Below, piece after piece: positions 1-8,036 of a stretch of 32,813 nt of DNA (positions are counted from its first letter, which is position 1; each line of letters starts with the position of its first letter). The stretch is from Acetatifactor sp. (GTDB taxonomy: Bacteria > Bacillota > Clostridia > Lachnospirales > Lachnospiraceae), in NCBI GenBank assembly GCA_022511385.1, contig JAFLRN010000026.1, positions 1 to 32,813 on the forward strand, in the 5' to 3' direction. A program made the position numbers and the translations under genes. The notes below the pieces were generated by a model. That model did no database searches. It saw only the letters and a program-made list of their open reading frames with translations, and was not told where the DNA came from.

Positions 1-96
1 ACATGCCAGTCCGGCTGTCAACCAATTCCGGCGTTTCGCCTCATTTCACAGTTTTTGTAACTCATTCACCCTTGTTGTAAAGGAAAGGACTATTTT

Positions 97-1164
97 ATGC
101 ACGACAAAAAATCTATGACAGAGCCCACTGCTCTTGATGGCAGTAAGCTGTGGGATGAGATCCTTAAAGCCATTGTTTCTGCCATGCCCTCCCAGTTATT
201 TCCTCTTTTTAAGGAAGTATATGGAAGAGATTATCCCAAGGAAACGCCTGTTGTACTGCTCAATTCGGAAACCTCCTCTTTTCAGGAGAATAAGCAGAAT
301 ACTCCAAGAACCACCTTTATGGACATTGCTCTGCTGGTGGCAAGCACAGATTATTATCATCTGGAATGTCAGATGAAGAATGACAGCGAAATGATCATAA
401 GAATGTTTGCTTATGATGTGAGATTTGCCATAACACATGCGAAGACCATAGACCGAGAAACCGAAGAAATCACATTACATTTTCCGCATTCCGTAGTGAT
501 CTACCCTGAGAAAAATAATAATCTTCCGGATCATCTTCAGTGTCGCGTAATTTTTCAGGATAACAGTGAACACATCTACAGAGTCCCCACAGTCAGGATC
601 CAAACCTACTCCCTGGAGGAAATACATAAGAAGCATCTGAATCTGTTCATTCCCTATATCATTCTTCGCCTACGTCCCAGACTGAAAACCGGAACAAAAC
701 ATCTTCTGACAGAAAAAGAGTTGACAGAGTTTCTGAATGAAGCTATATTGGTATTGAAGGAAGAGTTATACAATGGGTATTTAACGGAACAGGAGTATCA
801 AAACTATGTGGTGCTGTTTCGTTTCGCTGTGAACAGGGTGCTGGTGGGGCACCTGCAGCTACGGAAGGAGGTAGATCAGATGACGGAGCCACTGATCAAG
901 TTGCCAAGCGTGATTGTGGAGGAGATGCTGGCTGAGCGACTTGCCGAGTTTCAGACTGATATTGCAAATTGGCAGGCCGAACTTGCGAACCAGCAGGCCG
1001 AGATTGCGAACCAGCAGGCCGAGATTGCGAACCAGCAGGCTGAGATTGCAAACCAACAAACGAAAATTGCTGACCAGGAAACTCAGCTTGCCGAAAAAGA
1101 TGATGAAATCCGGCGCCTTCGGGAATTGCTCAGCCAGCTTTCTTCTGACGATCATACACCATAA
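97..1164 (+). CDS. Rpn-type PD-(D/E)XK nuclease / transposase-like protein with heptad-repeat tail
   Basis: Likely an Rpn-family (recombination-promoting nuclease, often labelled putative transposase) protein of 355 residues. The nuclease core shows D76 in FMDIALL and the E-x-Q element HLECQ (E90, Q92), the usual catalytic pattern of this PD-(D/E)XK group; the N-terminus (LWDEILKAIV, LFPLFKEVYG) is also typical. Residues about 290-345 are a run of near-identical heptads (QQAEIAN) that should form a coiled coil, encoded by 21-bp DNA repeats. The ATG at 97 is preceded by AAGGAAAGGA at a good distance. Family members are thought to be DNA endonucleases that promote RecA-independent recombination; activity here is inferred. 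No terminal inverted repeats are visible, so it is not part of an obvious IS. It lies upstream of recQ on the same strand with a 167-bp gap. Confidence 0.8.
   Translation: MHDKKSMTEPTALDGSKLWDEILKAIVSAMPSQLFPLFKEVYGRDYPKETPVVLLNSETSSFQENKQNTPRTTFMDIALLVASTDYYHLECQMKNDSEMIIRMFAYDVRFAITHAKTIDRETEEITLHFPHSVVIYPEKNNNLPDHLQCRVIFQDNSEHIYRVPTVRIQTYSLEEIHKKHLNLFIPYIILRLRPRLKTGTKHLLTEKELTEFLNEAILVLKEELYNGYLTEQEYQNYVVLFRFAVNRVLVGHLQLRKEVDQMTEPLIKLPSVIVEEMLAERLAEFQTDIANWQAELANQQAEIANQQAEIANQQAEIANQQTKIADQETQLAEKDDEIRRLRELLSQLSSDDHTP
967..1071 (+). repeat. 21-bp tandem repeat, about five degenerate units
   Basis: Units start at 967, 988, 1009, 1030 and 1051. The two central units (988-1008 and 1009-1029) are identical, the fourth differs at two positions and the outer ones are more diverged. 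Each unit encodes one heptad of the coiled-coil tail of the Rpn-type protein, so copy-number change would lengthen or shorten the coil without shifting frame. Confidence 0.9.
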
Positions 1165-1331
1165 TCCCAAGTTCATTGCAAGGCTTCTGCTAATTTACGT
1201 GTCTGATAGCTAAGGACTATATCATAGATTTTAAGAGCTGTGTTCACAAGTTATAAAATCCACATACATATTATTCACATGATGCAATAGTCAGTACAGC
1301 ATAAGATAGATGAAAAGAAAGAAGAAAATAC

Positions 1332-3647
1332 ATGACAAAATACGATATCCTGAAAAGGTACTTTGGTTACGATACCTTTCGCCCCGGCCAGGAGCTGCTG
1401 ATCGACAGTATTCTCTCCGGTCAGGATGTGCTGGGCATCATGCCCACCGGCGCGGGGAAATCCTTGTGTTACCAGGTTCCGGCGCTGCTCCTTCCGGGCA
1501 TCACGGTGGTGATATCGCCATTGATCTCCCTGATGAACGACCAGGTCCGCGCCCTGAACGATGCGGGGGTCCATGCCGCCTACATTAACAGCGCCCTCAC
1601 CGATAGTCAGATCACAAAAGCCCTGCAGTATGCAGCCGAAGGTCGTTACAAAATTGTCTATGTGGCTCCTGAGCGGCTGGGAACCTATGAGTTCTCCCGG
1701 TTTGTAAATGCGGTGGAAATCTCTATGGTTACGGTGGACGAGGCTCACTGTATTTCCCAATGGGGGCAGGATTTCCGTCCCAGCTATTTAAAGATTCTGG
1801 ACTTTGTCCGCAGTCTGCGCAGGTGCCCTGTGATCAGCGCTTTTACAGCTACAGCCACAAAGGAGGTACAGGAAGATATCCTATGTGCGTTAAGTCTGCA
1901 GAATCCGCAGATTCTGGTGACCGGATTTGATCGGAAAAATCTGTACTTTGCTGTGGAACAGGTGCGTCAAAAGGACCGATTTATTCGGGAGTATCTGCGG
2001 GAACACGAGGGAGACAGCGGCATCATCTATTGTGCTACCCGGAAAAATGTGGACAAGCTCTCTGAAATGTTAAGTAAGGAGGGGGTTCCGGTGGCATCAT
2101 ATCACGCCGGCATGGACAACGCCCAGAGAAAGCAGAATCAGGATGACTTTATCTACGACAGGAAGCCTGTGATCGTTGCCACAAACGCCTTTGGCATGGG
2201 AATTGACAAGTCCAACGTCCGATATGTGATTCACTATAACATGCCCCAGAGTCTGGAAAATTACTATCAGGAAGCAGGTCGGGCAGGACGTGACGGCGGT
2301 GAGTCAGAGTGCATCCTGCTTTATTCCCCTCAGGATGTCATGATCAACCGATTTCTGCTGGACAGCAAGGAGGAGGTTACGGAACTGACGCCCGAAGAGC
2401 TGGACACTGTTCGTGAACGGGACGAAATCCGCCTGCGGGCTATGACAACCTACTGTACCATGACGCGGTGCCTCCGGGAGTATATCCTGCGCTATTTTGG
2501 AGAAACAGAGGCTTCTTCTTGTGGGAATTGTTCCAACTGTCTTAGAGAGTATGAAGAGGAAGATGTGACGGATTCCGCTGTCAGCGTTATGCACTGTGTT
2601 CGGGAACTGCGGCAGCGGTTTGGGATTAACGTGCTCGTAGGCACCCTTCGGGGCCGGGATAATGCAAAGCTAAGAAGCTATGGGCTGCAGCAGTGTGAGT
2701 GCTACGGAAAGCTGGAACATCTGGGAGAGGAGAAGATCAAAGACATTATCAACTTATTGCTCCAGGAAGATTTGCTTTATACTACCATGGATAAATACTC
2801 GCTGGTGAGACTTACGGCAAAAGGCCAGGCCTGGCTTAGGGGGTATGCAGCTTCTTTGGCAGGCAGGGAAGGAGCGCCGGAGGTCAAGCTTGTCATGCGC
2901 AGTGCAAAAGACAAGACAGAGATGGAAGAGCAGGGCCAGACTTCAAGGAAAAAATCGTCCGGCAGCCGTCGGGTTTCTGAAATCCTTACCTCCAGAGGGC
3001 TTGACCTTTTTGAAAAGCTGCGAAGCATACGGTCAGAACTAGCTCGCGCAGAAGGGCTTCCGCCCTATATTGTGTTCGGCGACAAAACATTGCTTGACAT
3101 GTGCATAAAAATACCGCTTAGCCAGGAAGAAATGCTAGGCGTAAGTGGCGTGGGTGAAAACAAATTTGCACGCTATGGAGAGCGTTTCCTGAAGGAAATT
3201 ACAGTTTTTACCGGTGGGCAGAAAGAGAAACTGTATTATGGAAATCCGGAGGAAAATCGGGCGCCAGTTTCCAAGCGGCCAAGCCGAACCGGAAAGAAAA
3301 AGATAAAATCAGAGTTTTCCCTTACCAGAGAGCAGGCAGACTGTTTTCCCTACCGGGAAAAGTATCTGGCGGCAGAGCTTGCGGAGGCGCTGATGAGCCT
3401 TGTAGATGCAAAGACCACGAAGAGAATTACCGGAAACGCTATTTTTGCTTATGTTCAGGGGCTGGGTTACGTGGAAGAGCAGTACATAGACAGCCGCCGT
3501 ACGAAGGTGGTATCGGACGACGGCCGCCGACATGGCTTGGAAATAGGACCTCGGATCAGCCGTGCGGGTACGGTCTACGACGACCTGTACTACACCGAAG
3601 ATGCTCAGCGCATGATTCTTGAGAGCTTTATCTCAGAAGAAATGTAA
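1332..3647 (+). CDS. recQ: ATP-dependent DNA helicase RecQ
   Basis: RecQ 3'-5' superfamily 2 helicase, 771 residues, acting in recombination and fork repair. Visible elements in order: the Q-motif region (FGYDTFRPGQ, about 11-20); Walker A PTGAGKS (38-44); the DEAH box in VDEAHCISQWGQDFR near 135; helicase motif VI in YYQEAGRAGRDG near 315; a four-cysteine zinc site ending in CGNCSNCL near 395; an RQC winged-helix region (about 410-510); and an HRDC domain (about 560-635). A further 110 residues or so after the HRDC domain (from about 655) look folded (LTREQADCFPYREKYLAAEL) but I cannot name the domain. The start at 1332 has only a weak purine-rich site (AAAGAAGAAA). The gene converges with the DUF305 gene, with only two bases between the stops. 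Confidence 0.95.
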   Translation: MTKYDILKRYFGYDTFRPGQELLIDSILSGQDVLGIMPTGAGKSLCYQVPALLLPGITVVISPLISLMNDQVRALNDAGVHAAYINSALTDSQITKALQYAAEGRYKIVYVAPERLGTYEFSRFVNAVEISMVTVDEAHCISQWGQDFRPSYLKILDFVRSLRRCPVISAFTATATKEVQEDILCALSLQNPQILVTGFDRKNLYFAVEQVRQKDRFIREYLREHEGDSGIIYCATRKNVDKLSEMLSKEGVPVASYHAGMDNAQRKQNQDDFIYDRKPVIVATNAFGMGIDKSNVRYVIHYNMPQSLENYYQEAGRAGRDGGESECILLYSPQDVMINRFLLDSKEEVTELTPEELDTVRERDEIRLRAMTTYCTMTRCLREYILRYFGETEASSCGNCSNCLREYEEEDVTDSAVSVMHCVRELRQRFGINVLVGTLRGRDNAKLRSYGLQQCECYGKLEHLGEEKIKDIINLLLQEDLLYTTMDKYSLVRLTAKGQAWLRGYAASLAGREGAPEVKLVMRSAKDKTEMEEQGQTSRKKSSGSRRVSEILTSRGLDLFEKLRSIRSELARAEGLPPYIVFGDKTLLDMCIKIPLSQEEMLGVSGVGENKFARYGERFLKEITVFTGGQKEKLYYGNPEENRAPVSKRPSRTGKKKIKSEFSLTREQADCFPYREKYLAAELAEALMSLVDAKTTKRITGNAIFAYVQGLGYVEEQYIDSRRTKVVSDDGRRHGLEIGPRISRAGTVYDDLYYTEDAQRMILESFISEEM

Positions 3648-3649
3648 TC

Positions 3650-4219
3650 CTACTCTGTAATGCACTTTAAAAGCTGGCGCATCTCCTGGATTCCTCTCGA
3701 CTGGGAGGAAATGATGGATTCCAGGATTGGTGCAAGGCCGGGGCAGATATTATAGCGCAGTGCATTTTCGCACAAGCCAATGGCACCCTCATGGTGAGGG
3801 ATCATCTCCCGGATAAAATCAGCACTGATGTTGTTGTCTGAGCAGGCTGTACCCATCTCATGGAACATGGTGCGGGTAACTTCTTTGAAGCGCCGGTTGT
3901 ACAGATTCAGATCCTGACAGCTGTTGGTGACACAGCTGCACTGGTTCAGTATGCTCTGCATATTCTGGATACTGCGTGTCTGAGTTGATATGATATTGGA
4001 TGCAATGCATCGCAGATCCGCATTGTTAGTATACTGCAGTACATTTTGGCACATAGCGATCGCTGCCTGGTGATGGGGGATCATCTGTACGATGAAGTTG
4101 TGGGAAACACTATCGTTTAGTTGAGCGCATTCCATATTATGGATCATTTCTTCCAGGATAGTATAGAACTGGGTCAGGTAATCCTTGGTGCTGTCGGTGA
4201 ACCGATATTGTCTTGTCAT
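3650..4219 (-). CDS. Tandem DUF305 domain protein
   Basis: A 189-residue protein made of two DUF305-like repeats, each carrying the family's M-I-P-H-H motif: QMIPHHQAAIAMC (His49-His50) and EMIPHHEGAIGLC (His142-His143). After each motif comes a matching helix ending in SxQ-R-IQ-M. DUF305 is a ferritin-like helical domain often found in secreted proteins linked to copper or other metals. Here there is no signal peptide, so the protein should be cytoplasmic. It holds several extra cysteines (for example NQCSCVTNSC near 92-101), which could bind metal. I chose the ATG at 4219 because AGAGGAAAA precedes it closely; the upstream in-frame ATG at 4249 lacks such a site. Metal binding is inferred from the histidine pairs. 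Confidence 0.75.
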   Translation of the reverse strand: MTRQYRFTDSTKDYLTQFYTILEEMIHNMECAQLNDSVSHNFIVQMIPHHQAAIAMCQNVLQYTNNADLRCIASNIISTQTRSIQNMQSILNQCSCVTNSCQDLNLYNRRFKEVTRTMFHEMGTACSDNNISADFIREMIPHHEGAIGLCENALRYNICPGLAPILESIISSQSRGIQEMRQLLKCITE

Positions 4220-4290
4220 TTTTCCTCTTTTCCGCTGCCATAGGGCCACTCATAATGCAAGAACTAGGTGCTGTATTTATGCAATATGAT

Positions 4291-4524
4291 ATGCAGAGGA
4301 TGAGGCAAACGTTCTTAGATGAGCGTGATGATATCCGTATATGAAGCTGAGCGTTTCTTTTATTCACGCGAGCAATGAGGCAAGCAGCCGTACTTGCACG
4401 GATACTTGGCGAATGCCGCGAGATATTTGACTGGCACGAAAAACAGGACGGTAACCATGCCCGCCCTGTCCTCAAGTTTCATGCTTGTCCGAAATTTAGG
4501 CTTTCCAGATTTTCAACGTCTTGA
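4291..4524 (+). other. Possible frameshifted gene remnant in three overlapping short reading frames
   Basis: Three short plus-strand reading frames overlap here: 4291-4344 (17 codons), 4319-4378 (19 codons) and 4375-4524 (49 codons). The last two join at an ATGA overlap. Their translations look protein-like (YEAERFFYSREQ, then RQAAVLARILGECREIF), as if one older gene had lost its frame twice. I see no ribosome site and do not recognise a family. The 3' part runs into the terminator and the end of the XRE gene on the other strand. This is weak evidence, recorded because the gap is otherwise empty. Confidence 0.2.
4439..4469 (-). terminator. Rho-independent terminator of the XRE gene
   Basis: Read on the minus strand, ACAGGGCGG pairs with CCGTCCTGT (9 bp with one G-U pair) around a 9-base loop and is followed at once by TTTTT. 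It sits 27 bases after the stop of the regulator at 4496-4828. Confidence 0.75.
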
Positions 4525-4828
4525 TCAGCTTACTCTTGTCCTTGTCGTCCATCTTGGAAATCAGTTCCAACAGCTCGTTGTCCAGAGCAGTTTTTCTATA
4601 CTCCGGCTCTACGCGGCCAATCAGGGAATCCAGAGAGATGTTCATCAGCTTCGCATAGTACATGAGGATGCGAAGAGACATAGCTGTGCGGTTGTTTTCC
4701 ACATTGCTTATGTAGCCAGGGGTCACATTCAGGGCCTCTGCCACTTCTGCCTGAGTCAGTTTCATCTGGATGCGGAGCTCTTTGATCTGGGCTCCAAGGT
4801 TATCGAATTCTTCACTGTTAGTACGCAT
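4496..4828 (-). CDS. XRE-family transcriptional regulator
   Basis: A 110-residue protein. Residues about 12-67 form a standard Cro/CI-type helix-turn-helix (IKELRIQMKLTQAEVAEALN, then TPGYISNVENNRTAMSL). The remaining 40 residues are a short charged helical tail (DNELLELISKMDDKDKSKLI), perhaps for dimerisation. The ATG at 4828 is preceded by AAAGGGG. It is divergent from the MATE exporter starting at 5061, so it may control that exporter and itself; this is inferred from position and from an inverted repeat just upstream. Confidence 0.85.
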   Translation of the reverse strand: MRTNSEEFDNLGAQIKELRIQMKLTQAEVAEALNVTPGYISNVENNRTAMSLRILMYYAKLMNISLDSLIGRVEPEYRKTALDNELLELISKMDDKDKSKLIKTLKIWKA

Positions 4829-4841
4829 AAGCTACCCCTTT

Positions 4842-4881
4842 CTTATTTAAATCCCATCATAAGAAGTATATAATAAATAAG
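4842..4881. promoter_or_regulatory. Inverted repeat upstream of the XRE gene (possible operator)
   Basis: CTTATTTA (4842-4849) and TAAATAAG (4874-4881) are exact reverse complements, 24 bases apart, just upstream of the regulator start and within the 232-bp divergent region. The surroundings are very AT-rich, so a chance match is possible. Confidence 0.3.
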
Positions 4882-5014
4882 ACAGATTTTAAAGATAGTA
4901 TTTCGAATCTAACTATGCAATAAATATAGAAACGCCGATTTTTATCGAATTTTACTGGAAATTGCAGAAAATAGAAAAATTTAAAATTATGTGGCGGGAG
5001 GGTGTCCAATCCTG

Positions 5015-5053
5015 TATAATTTATCATTGTAATTCCATTTTGACATGGGGAGG
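5015..5053 (+). promoter_or_regulatory. Probable -10 element and ribosome site of the MATE gene
   Basis: A perfect TATAAT at 5015-5020, preceded directly by TG, lies about 40 bases before the exporter start; I see no good -35. GGGGAGG at 5047-5053 is a strong Shine-Dalgarno and fixes the start at the GTG at 5061 (or the next codon, 5064) rather than further upstream. Confidence 0.5.
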
Positions 5054-5060
5054 CGCAAAA

Positions 5061-6410
5061 GTGGTGAATGATTTTTCCAGGGGAAAGGTTTGGCAGAATA
5101 TTATCTATCAGGCCATCCCTCTGATGCTTGCACAGCTGGTGCAGCTTCTGTACAATGTGGTAGATCGCGTGTACATAGGACATCTTCCCGGGTCCGACAG
5201 CCTGGCGCTGACGGGAATCGGGTTGGTTTTTCCTTTGACAACTTTGATCGCGGCATTTACCTATCTGTTCGGTACAGGGGGAACGCCTCTGTTTTCTATT
5301 GCAAGAGGAGCTAAGGAAGAGGAGCGGGCAGAAAGGATACTGGGCAACACTTTTTCCCTGTTGTTAGGAACATCTCTTTTCCTGTTTTTGCTATGTTATA
5401 TTTTTCGCCGGCCGGTACTGTATCTGTTCGGCGCCAGTGCCGCTTCTTATGTGTATGCGGATGACTATCTGCGGATCTATCTGTTTGGCACCACATTTTC
5501 CATGTTGTCTACAGGGCTGAACGGCTTTATCAATGCCCAGGGATTTCCGCGTATGGGCATGCTTACTACTTTGATCGGCGCGGTACTGAATCTGGTTCTG
5601 GATCCCATTTTTATTTTCGGTTTTCACATGGGAGTGGGCGGCGCGGCACTGGCTACGGTGTTGAGTCAGATGGTATCCTGCCTGTGGGTGCTGCGTTTTC
5701 TGACAGGCAGAAAAGCTATGCTGACCATCAAGCGGAAAAATCTTCGGGTGGAATGGAGGCTGGTCCGGGAGATCACAACGCTTGGCGTGTCGGGCTTTAT
5801 CATGCAAGGGACAAACTGTCTGGTGCAGGTGGTCTGCAACGCTACCCTAAAAAACTTTGGAGGCGATCTGTACGTGGGCATTATGACAGTGGTCAACTCC
5901 GTGCGCGAAATCCTGTCTCTTCCGGTCAGTGGGCTCACCAGCGGTGCCCAGCCTGTTTTGGGATACAATTACGGCGCCAGGCGTTATGACAGGGTCCGAC
6001 AGGGTATTCGCTTCACGGCGGCATTGGGGATTTTGTACACTGTGGCAGCCTGGCTGTTGGTGATCCTGCTGCCTCATTATTTACTGTCTATTTTTGTGGA
6101 AGATGCTGCCATGATGGAGGCCGGGGAGAAGGCGCTGCGGATGTACTTCTTTGGGTTTTTCTTTATGGCTTTCCAGTTTACCGGGCAGTCTTCTTTTACT
6201 GCCCTGGGCTACTCAAAGCATGCAATCTTTTTCTCCTTGCTGCGGAAGGCGGTCATTGTGGCGCCGCTGACGGTTTTGCTGCCGCGGCTGGGCCTGGGCG
6301 TGGACGGTGTATTCCTGGCAGAGCCCATCTCCAACGCTGTTGGGGGACTGGCCTGTTTCGTGACAATGTATTTTGTGCTGTATCGAAAGCTTGGCAGCGC
6401 TCAGGTATGA
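5061..6410 (+). CDS. MATE-family multidrug/Na+ exporter
   Basis: About 449 residues with some twelve hydrophobic segments in two homologous halves, the layout of MATE exporters. Marker stretches are QAIPLMLAQLVQLLYNVVDR and the VDRVYIGHLPG loop in the N-half, and PVSGLTSGAQPVLGYNYGAR in the C-half. MATE proteins expel cationic drugs or metabolites in exchange for Na+ or H+ across the inner membrane; the substrate cannot be read from the sequence. The start is the GTG at 5061, 7 bases after GGGGAGG. The gene is divergent from an XRE regulator, which is a plausible controller. Confidence 0.9.
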   Translation: MVNDFSRGKVWQNIIYQAIPLMLAQLVQLLYNVVDRVYIGHLPGSDSLALTGIGLVFPLTTLIAAFTYLFGTGGTPLFSIARGAKEEERAERILGNTFSLLLGTSLFLFLLCYIFRRPVLYLFGASAASYVYADDYLRIYLFGTTFSMLSTGLNGFINAQGFPRMGMLTTLIGAVLNLVLDPIFIFGFHMGVGGAALATVLSQMVSCLWVLRFLTGRKAMLTIKRKNLRVEWRLVREITTLGVSGFIMQGTNCLVQVVCNATLKNFGGDLYVGIMTVVNSVREILSLPVSGLTSGAQPVLGYNYGARRYDRVRQGIRFTAALGILYTVAAWLLVILLPHYLLSIFVEDAAMMEAGEKALRMYFFGFFFMAFQFTGQSSFTALGYSKHAIFFSLLRKAVIVAPLTVLLPRLGLGVDGVFLAEPISNAVGGLACFVTMYFVLYRKLGSAQV

Positions 6411-6485
6411 TATTAACACTTGCATAAGATGATGAATTATGGCAAAATGAATAAGGCTTTTACAATATGATTGGAGGCGGATTGC

Positions 6486-8012
6486 GTGAGACGTTTTTGG
6501 GGACTTTTGTCCGCAGCGCTGGTCTTTTGTCTGGCAGATACCGCTGCTGCAGCCCAGATGCCGTCCGAGGCAAAGGAATTAACAGCGCAGGCTACGATAG
6601 AATGTGCAGGCAGTGCGGTTCTCACGGATGGTGATGAGGTAACACATACAAAGATTGCTGACGGCGGTTCAGTCATTATCAGCTCGGAAGAGGGAATATC
6701 GTCTTTGTACATCATATTTGACCGAATATACGGTGAGTGGACGCTCTCAGATGGAGTGACGGACGTTGTGTGCGGTCAAAATTCTTTTCTGCATGAATAT
6801 GTGGATGTGGCAGACTTGTTTGGTTATCTGCCCATGTCGCTTACGCTTACCTTTTCCGGCCACGACTGCTACCTTTCAGAGCTGCACATATTTGGGGACT
6901 CTGAAGTGCCGGAATGGGTGCAGCGGTGGGAACCGCCCTGTGAGGAAGCGGACCTGATGCTCACTTCCACCCACATTGATGACGAGCAGCTCTTTTTTGC
7001 AGGAATTTTGCCGTATTATGCGGGGGAGCGGGGGCTTGCCGTGCAGGTGGTTTATTTTACGAGTCCGTTTACCTACCACGATCGTCCTCACGAGCAGCTT
7101 AACGGGCTGTGGACGGTGGGTGTAAGAAACTATCCCGTTTCAGGTGAGGTTGTTGATAAATATTCGGAGACGGCAAAAGACGCCTTCGCCCATCAAAAAA
7201 AATACGGTTTTGAACGTGAGGACATAGTGCGTTTTCAGGTTGAAATGATAAGGCGTTTCCGGCCCCATGTGATCGTCGGTCACGATATCGATGGCGAGTA
7301 CGGCCATGGGCAGCACATCATTAACTGTGAGACACTTATGGAAGCGCTGGAACTAGCGGCTGACCCAACATACGATCAGGAATCTGTCACTGGGTATGGC
7401 GTTTGGGACACGCCAAAGGCATATATTCACCTCTGGGAAGAAAATCCTATCGTTATGGATTGGGATGTACCCCTTGAGGCATTTGATGGGAAGACGGCGT
7501 TTCAGGTCTCGCAGGAGGGTTTTTTGTGTCATAATTCCCAGCAGTGGACATGGTTCCGACGCTGGATGCTGGGTAATAACGGGGAGATAACGAAGGCTTC
7601 AGAGATTAAAACATATTCCCCATGTCTTTACGGACTTTATCGCACGAACGTAGGACTTGACAGTATTGGCTCGGACATGTTCGAGAATATTCCGCAGTCA
7701 TATGCAGAGATAAAGGCGGAGGAAATCCGCAGGCAGGAGGAAGCGCTTGCCGAAGCTGAAAGGAAGAAACAGGAGGAAGCGCTTGCTGAAGCTGAAAGGG
7801 AGAAACAGAGCATTGCTGAGAACAGTACCGGAGAAGAGAGCAGAATAGAGGAAGCTGCCGGTGAGACATCACAGCTCGGGCCAGTGGAATCGGACAGCAG
7901 AATAAGTAAGCTTGATCTCATTACAGTGATATTGATATTGACTGTGACTGCGGCGGCTATAGCATTGTTTGTCATCCTGTTTATGCGAAAAGGACGAAAG
8001 AGCAAAGGATAA
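6486..8012 (+). CDS. Secreted, C-terminally anchored PIG-L (LmbE-like) deacetylase
   Basis: About 508 residues. The GTG at 6486 is chosen because GGAGG (6473-6477) is 8 bases upstream and it gives a clean signal peptide (MRRFWGLLSAALVFCLADTA). A beta-rich N-terminal part (about 30-150) precedes the PIG-L domain. The zinc motif is H163-I-D-D-E167 (family HPDDE, with Ile for Pro), and the second histidine cluster is GHDIDGEYGHGQH near 265-277. PIG-L enzymes remove N-acetyl groups from GlcNAc-type sugars in lipids, thiols or glycans. After the domain come a charged EALAEAE repeat, a spacer and one membrane helix (about 470-493) with a KGRKSKG tail, so the enzyme should sit outside the cell, anchored at its C-terminus. 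It is first in an apparent operon, 24 bases before the glycosyltransferase fusion. Substrate unknown. Confidence 0.82.
   Translation: MRRFWGLLSAALVFCLADTAAAAQMPSEAKELTAQATIECAGSAVLTDGDEVTHTKIADGGSVIISSEEGISSLYIIFDRIYGEWTLSDGVTDVVCGQNSFLHEYVDVADLFGYLPMSLTLTFSGHDCYLSELHIFGDSEVPEWVQRWEPPCEEADLMLTSTHIDDEQLFFAGILPYYAGERGLAVQVVYFTSPFTYHDRPHEQLNGLWTVGVRNYPVSGEVVDKYSETAKDAFAHQKKYGFEREDIVRFQVEMIRRFRPHVIVGHDIDGEYGHGQHIINCETLMEALELAADPTYDQESVTGYGVWDTPKAYIHLWEENPIVMDWDVPLEAFDGKTAFQVSQEGFLCHNSQQWTWFRRWMLGNNGEITKASEIKTYSPCLYGLYRTNVGLDSIGSDMFENIPQSYAEIKAEEIRRQEEALAEAERKKQEEALAEAEREKQSIAENSTGEESRIEEAAGETSQLGPVESDSRISKLDLITVILILTVTAAAIALFVILFMRKGRKSKG
7734..7805 (+). repeat. 36-bp tandem duplication in the PIG-L linker
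   Basis: Units 7734-7769 and 7770-7805 differ at only two positions and encode QEEALAEAERKK then QEEALAEAEREK. The result is a charged helical stalk between the enzyme domain and the membrane anchor. Confidence 0.85.
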
Positions 8013-8036
8013 GGAGCTCAGTGGGGGTGCAGTCTA

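Noticed and set aside
967..1071. Tandem repeats considered as a CRISPR array
   Set aside because: Units are contiguous 21-mers without unique spacers and encode an in-frame coiled coil.
97..1164. Rpn-type gene considered as evidence of an insertion sequence
   Set aside because: No terminal inverted repeats or target-site duplication seen; members of this family are often stand-alone genes despite the transposase label.
859..1176. Minus-strand reading frame with repeated leucine-rich heptads opposite the Rpn tail
   Set aside because: It only mirrors the 21-bp repeats; it has no ribosome site and lies wholly inside a well-supported gene.
1226..1259. GATTTT/AAAATC inverted repeat between the Rpn-type gene and recQ considered as a terminator
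   Set aside because: Six A/T-rich pairs with a long loop and no T-tract.
4394..4873. Plus-strand frame of 159 codons across the XRE gene
   Set aside because: It runs antisense to a clear helix-turn-helix gene and through its terminator, and shows no protein family features.
5684..5989. Plus-strand frame of 101 codons inside the first MATE gene
   Set aside because: Out of frame with a membrane protein whose own frame is continuous; low plausibility of the translation.
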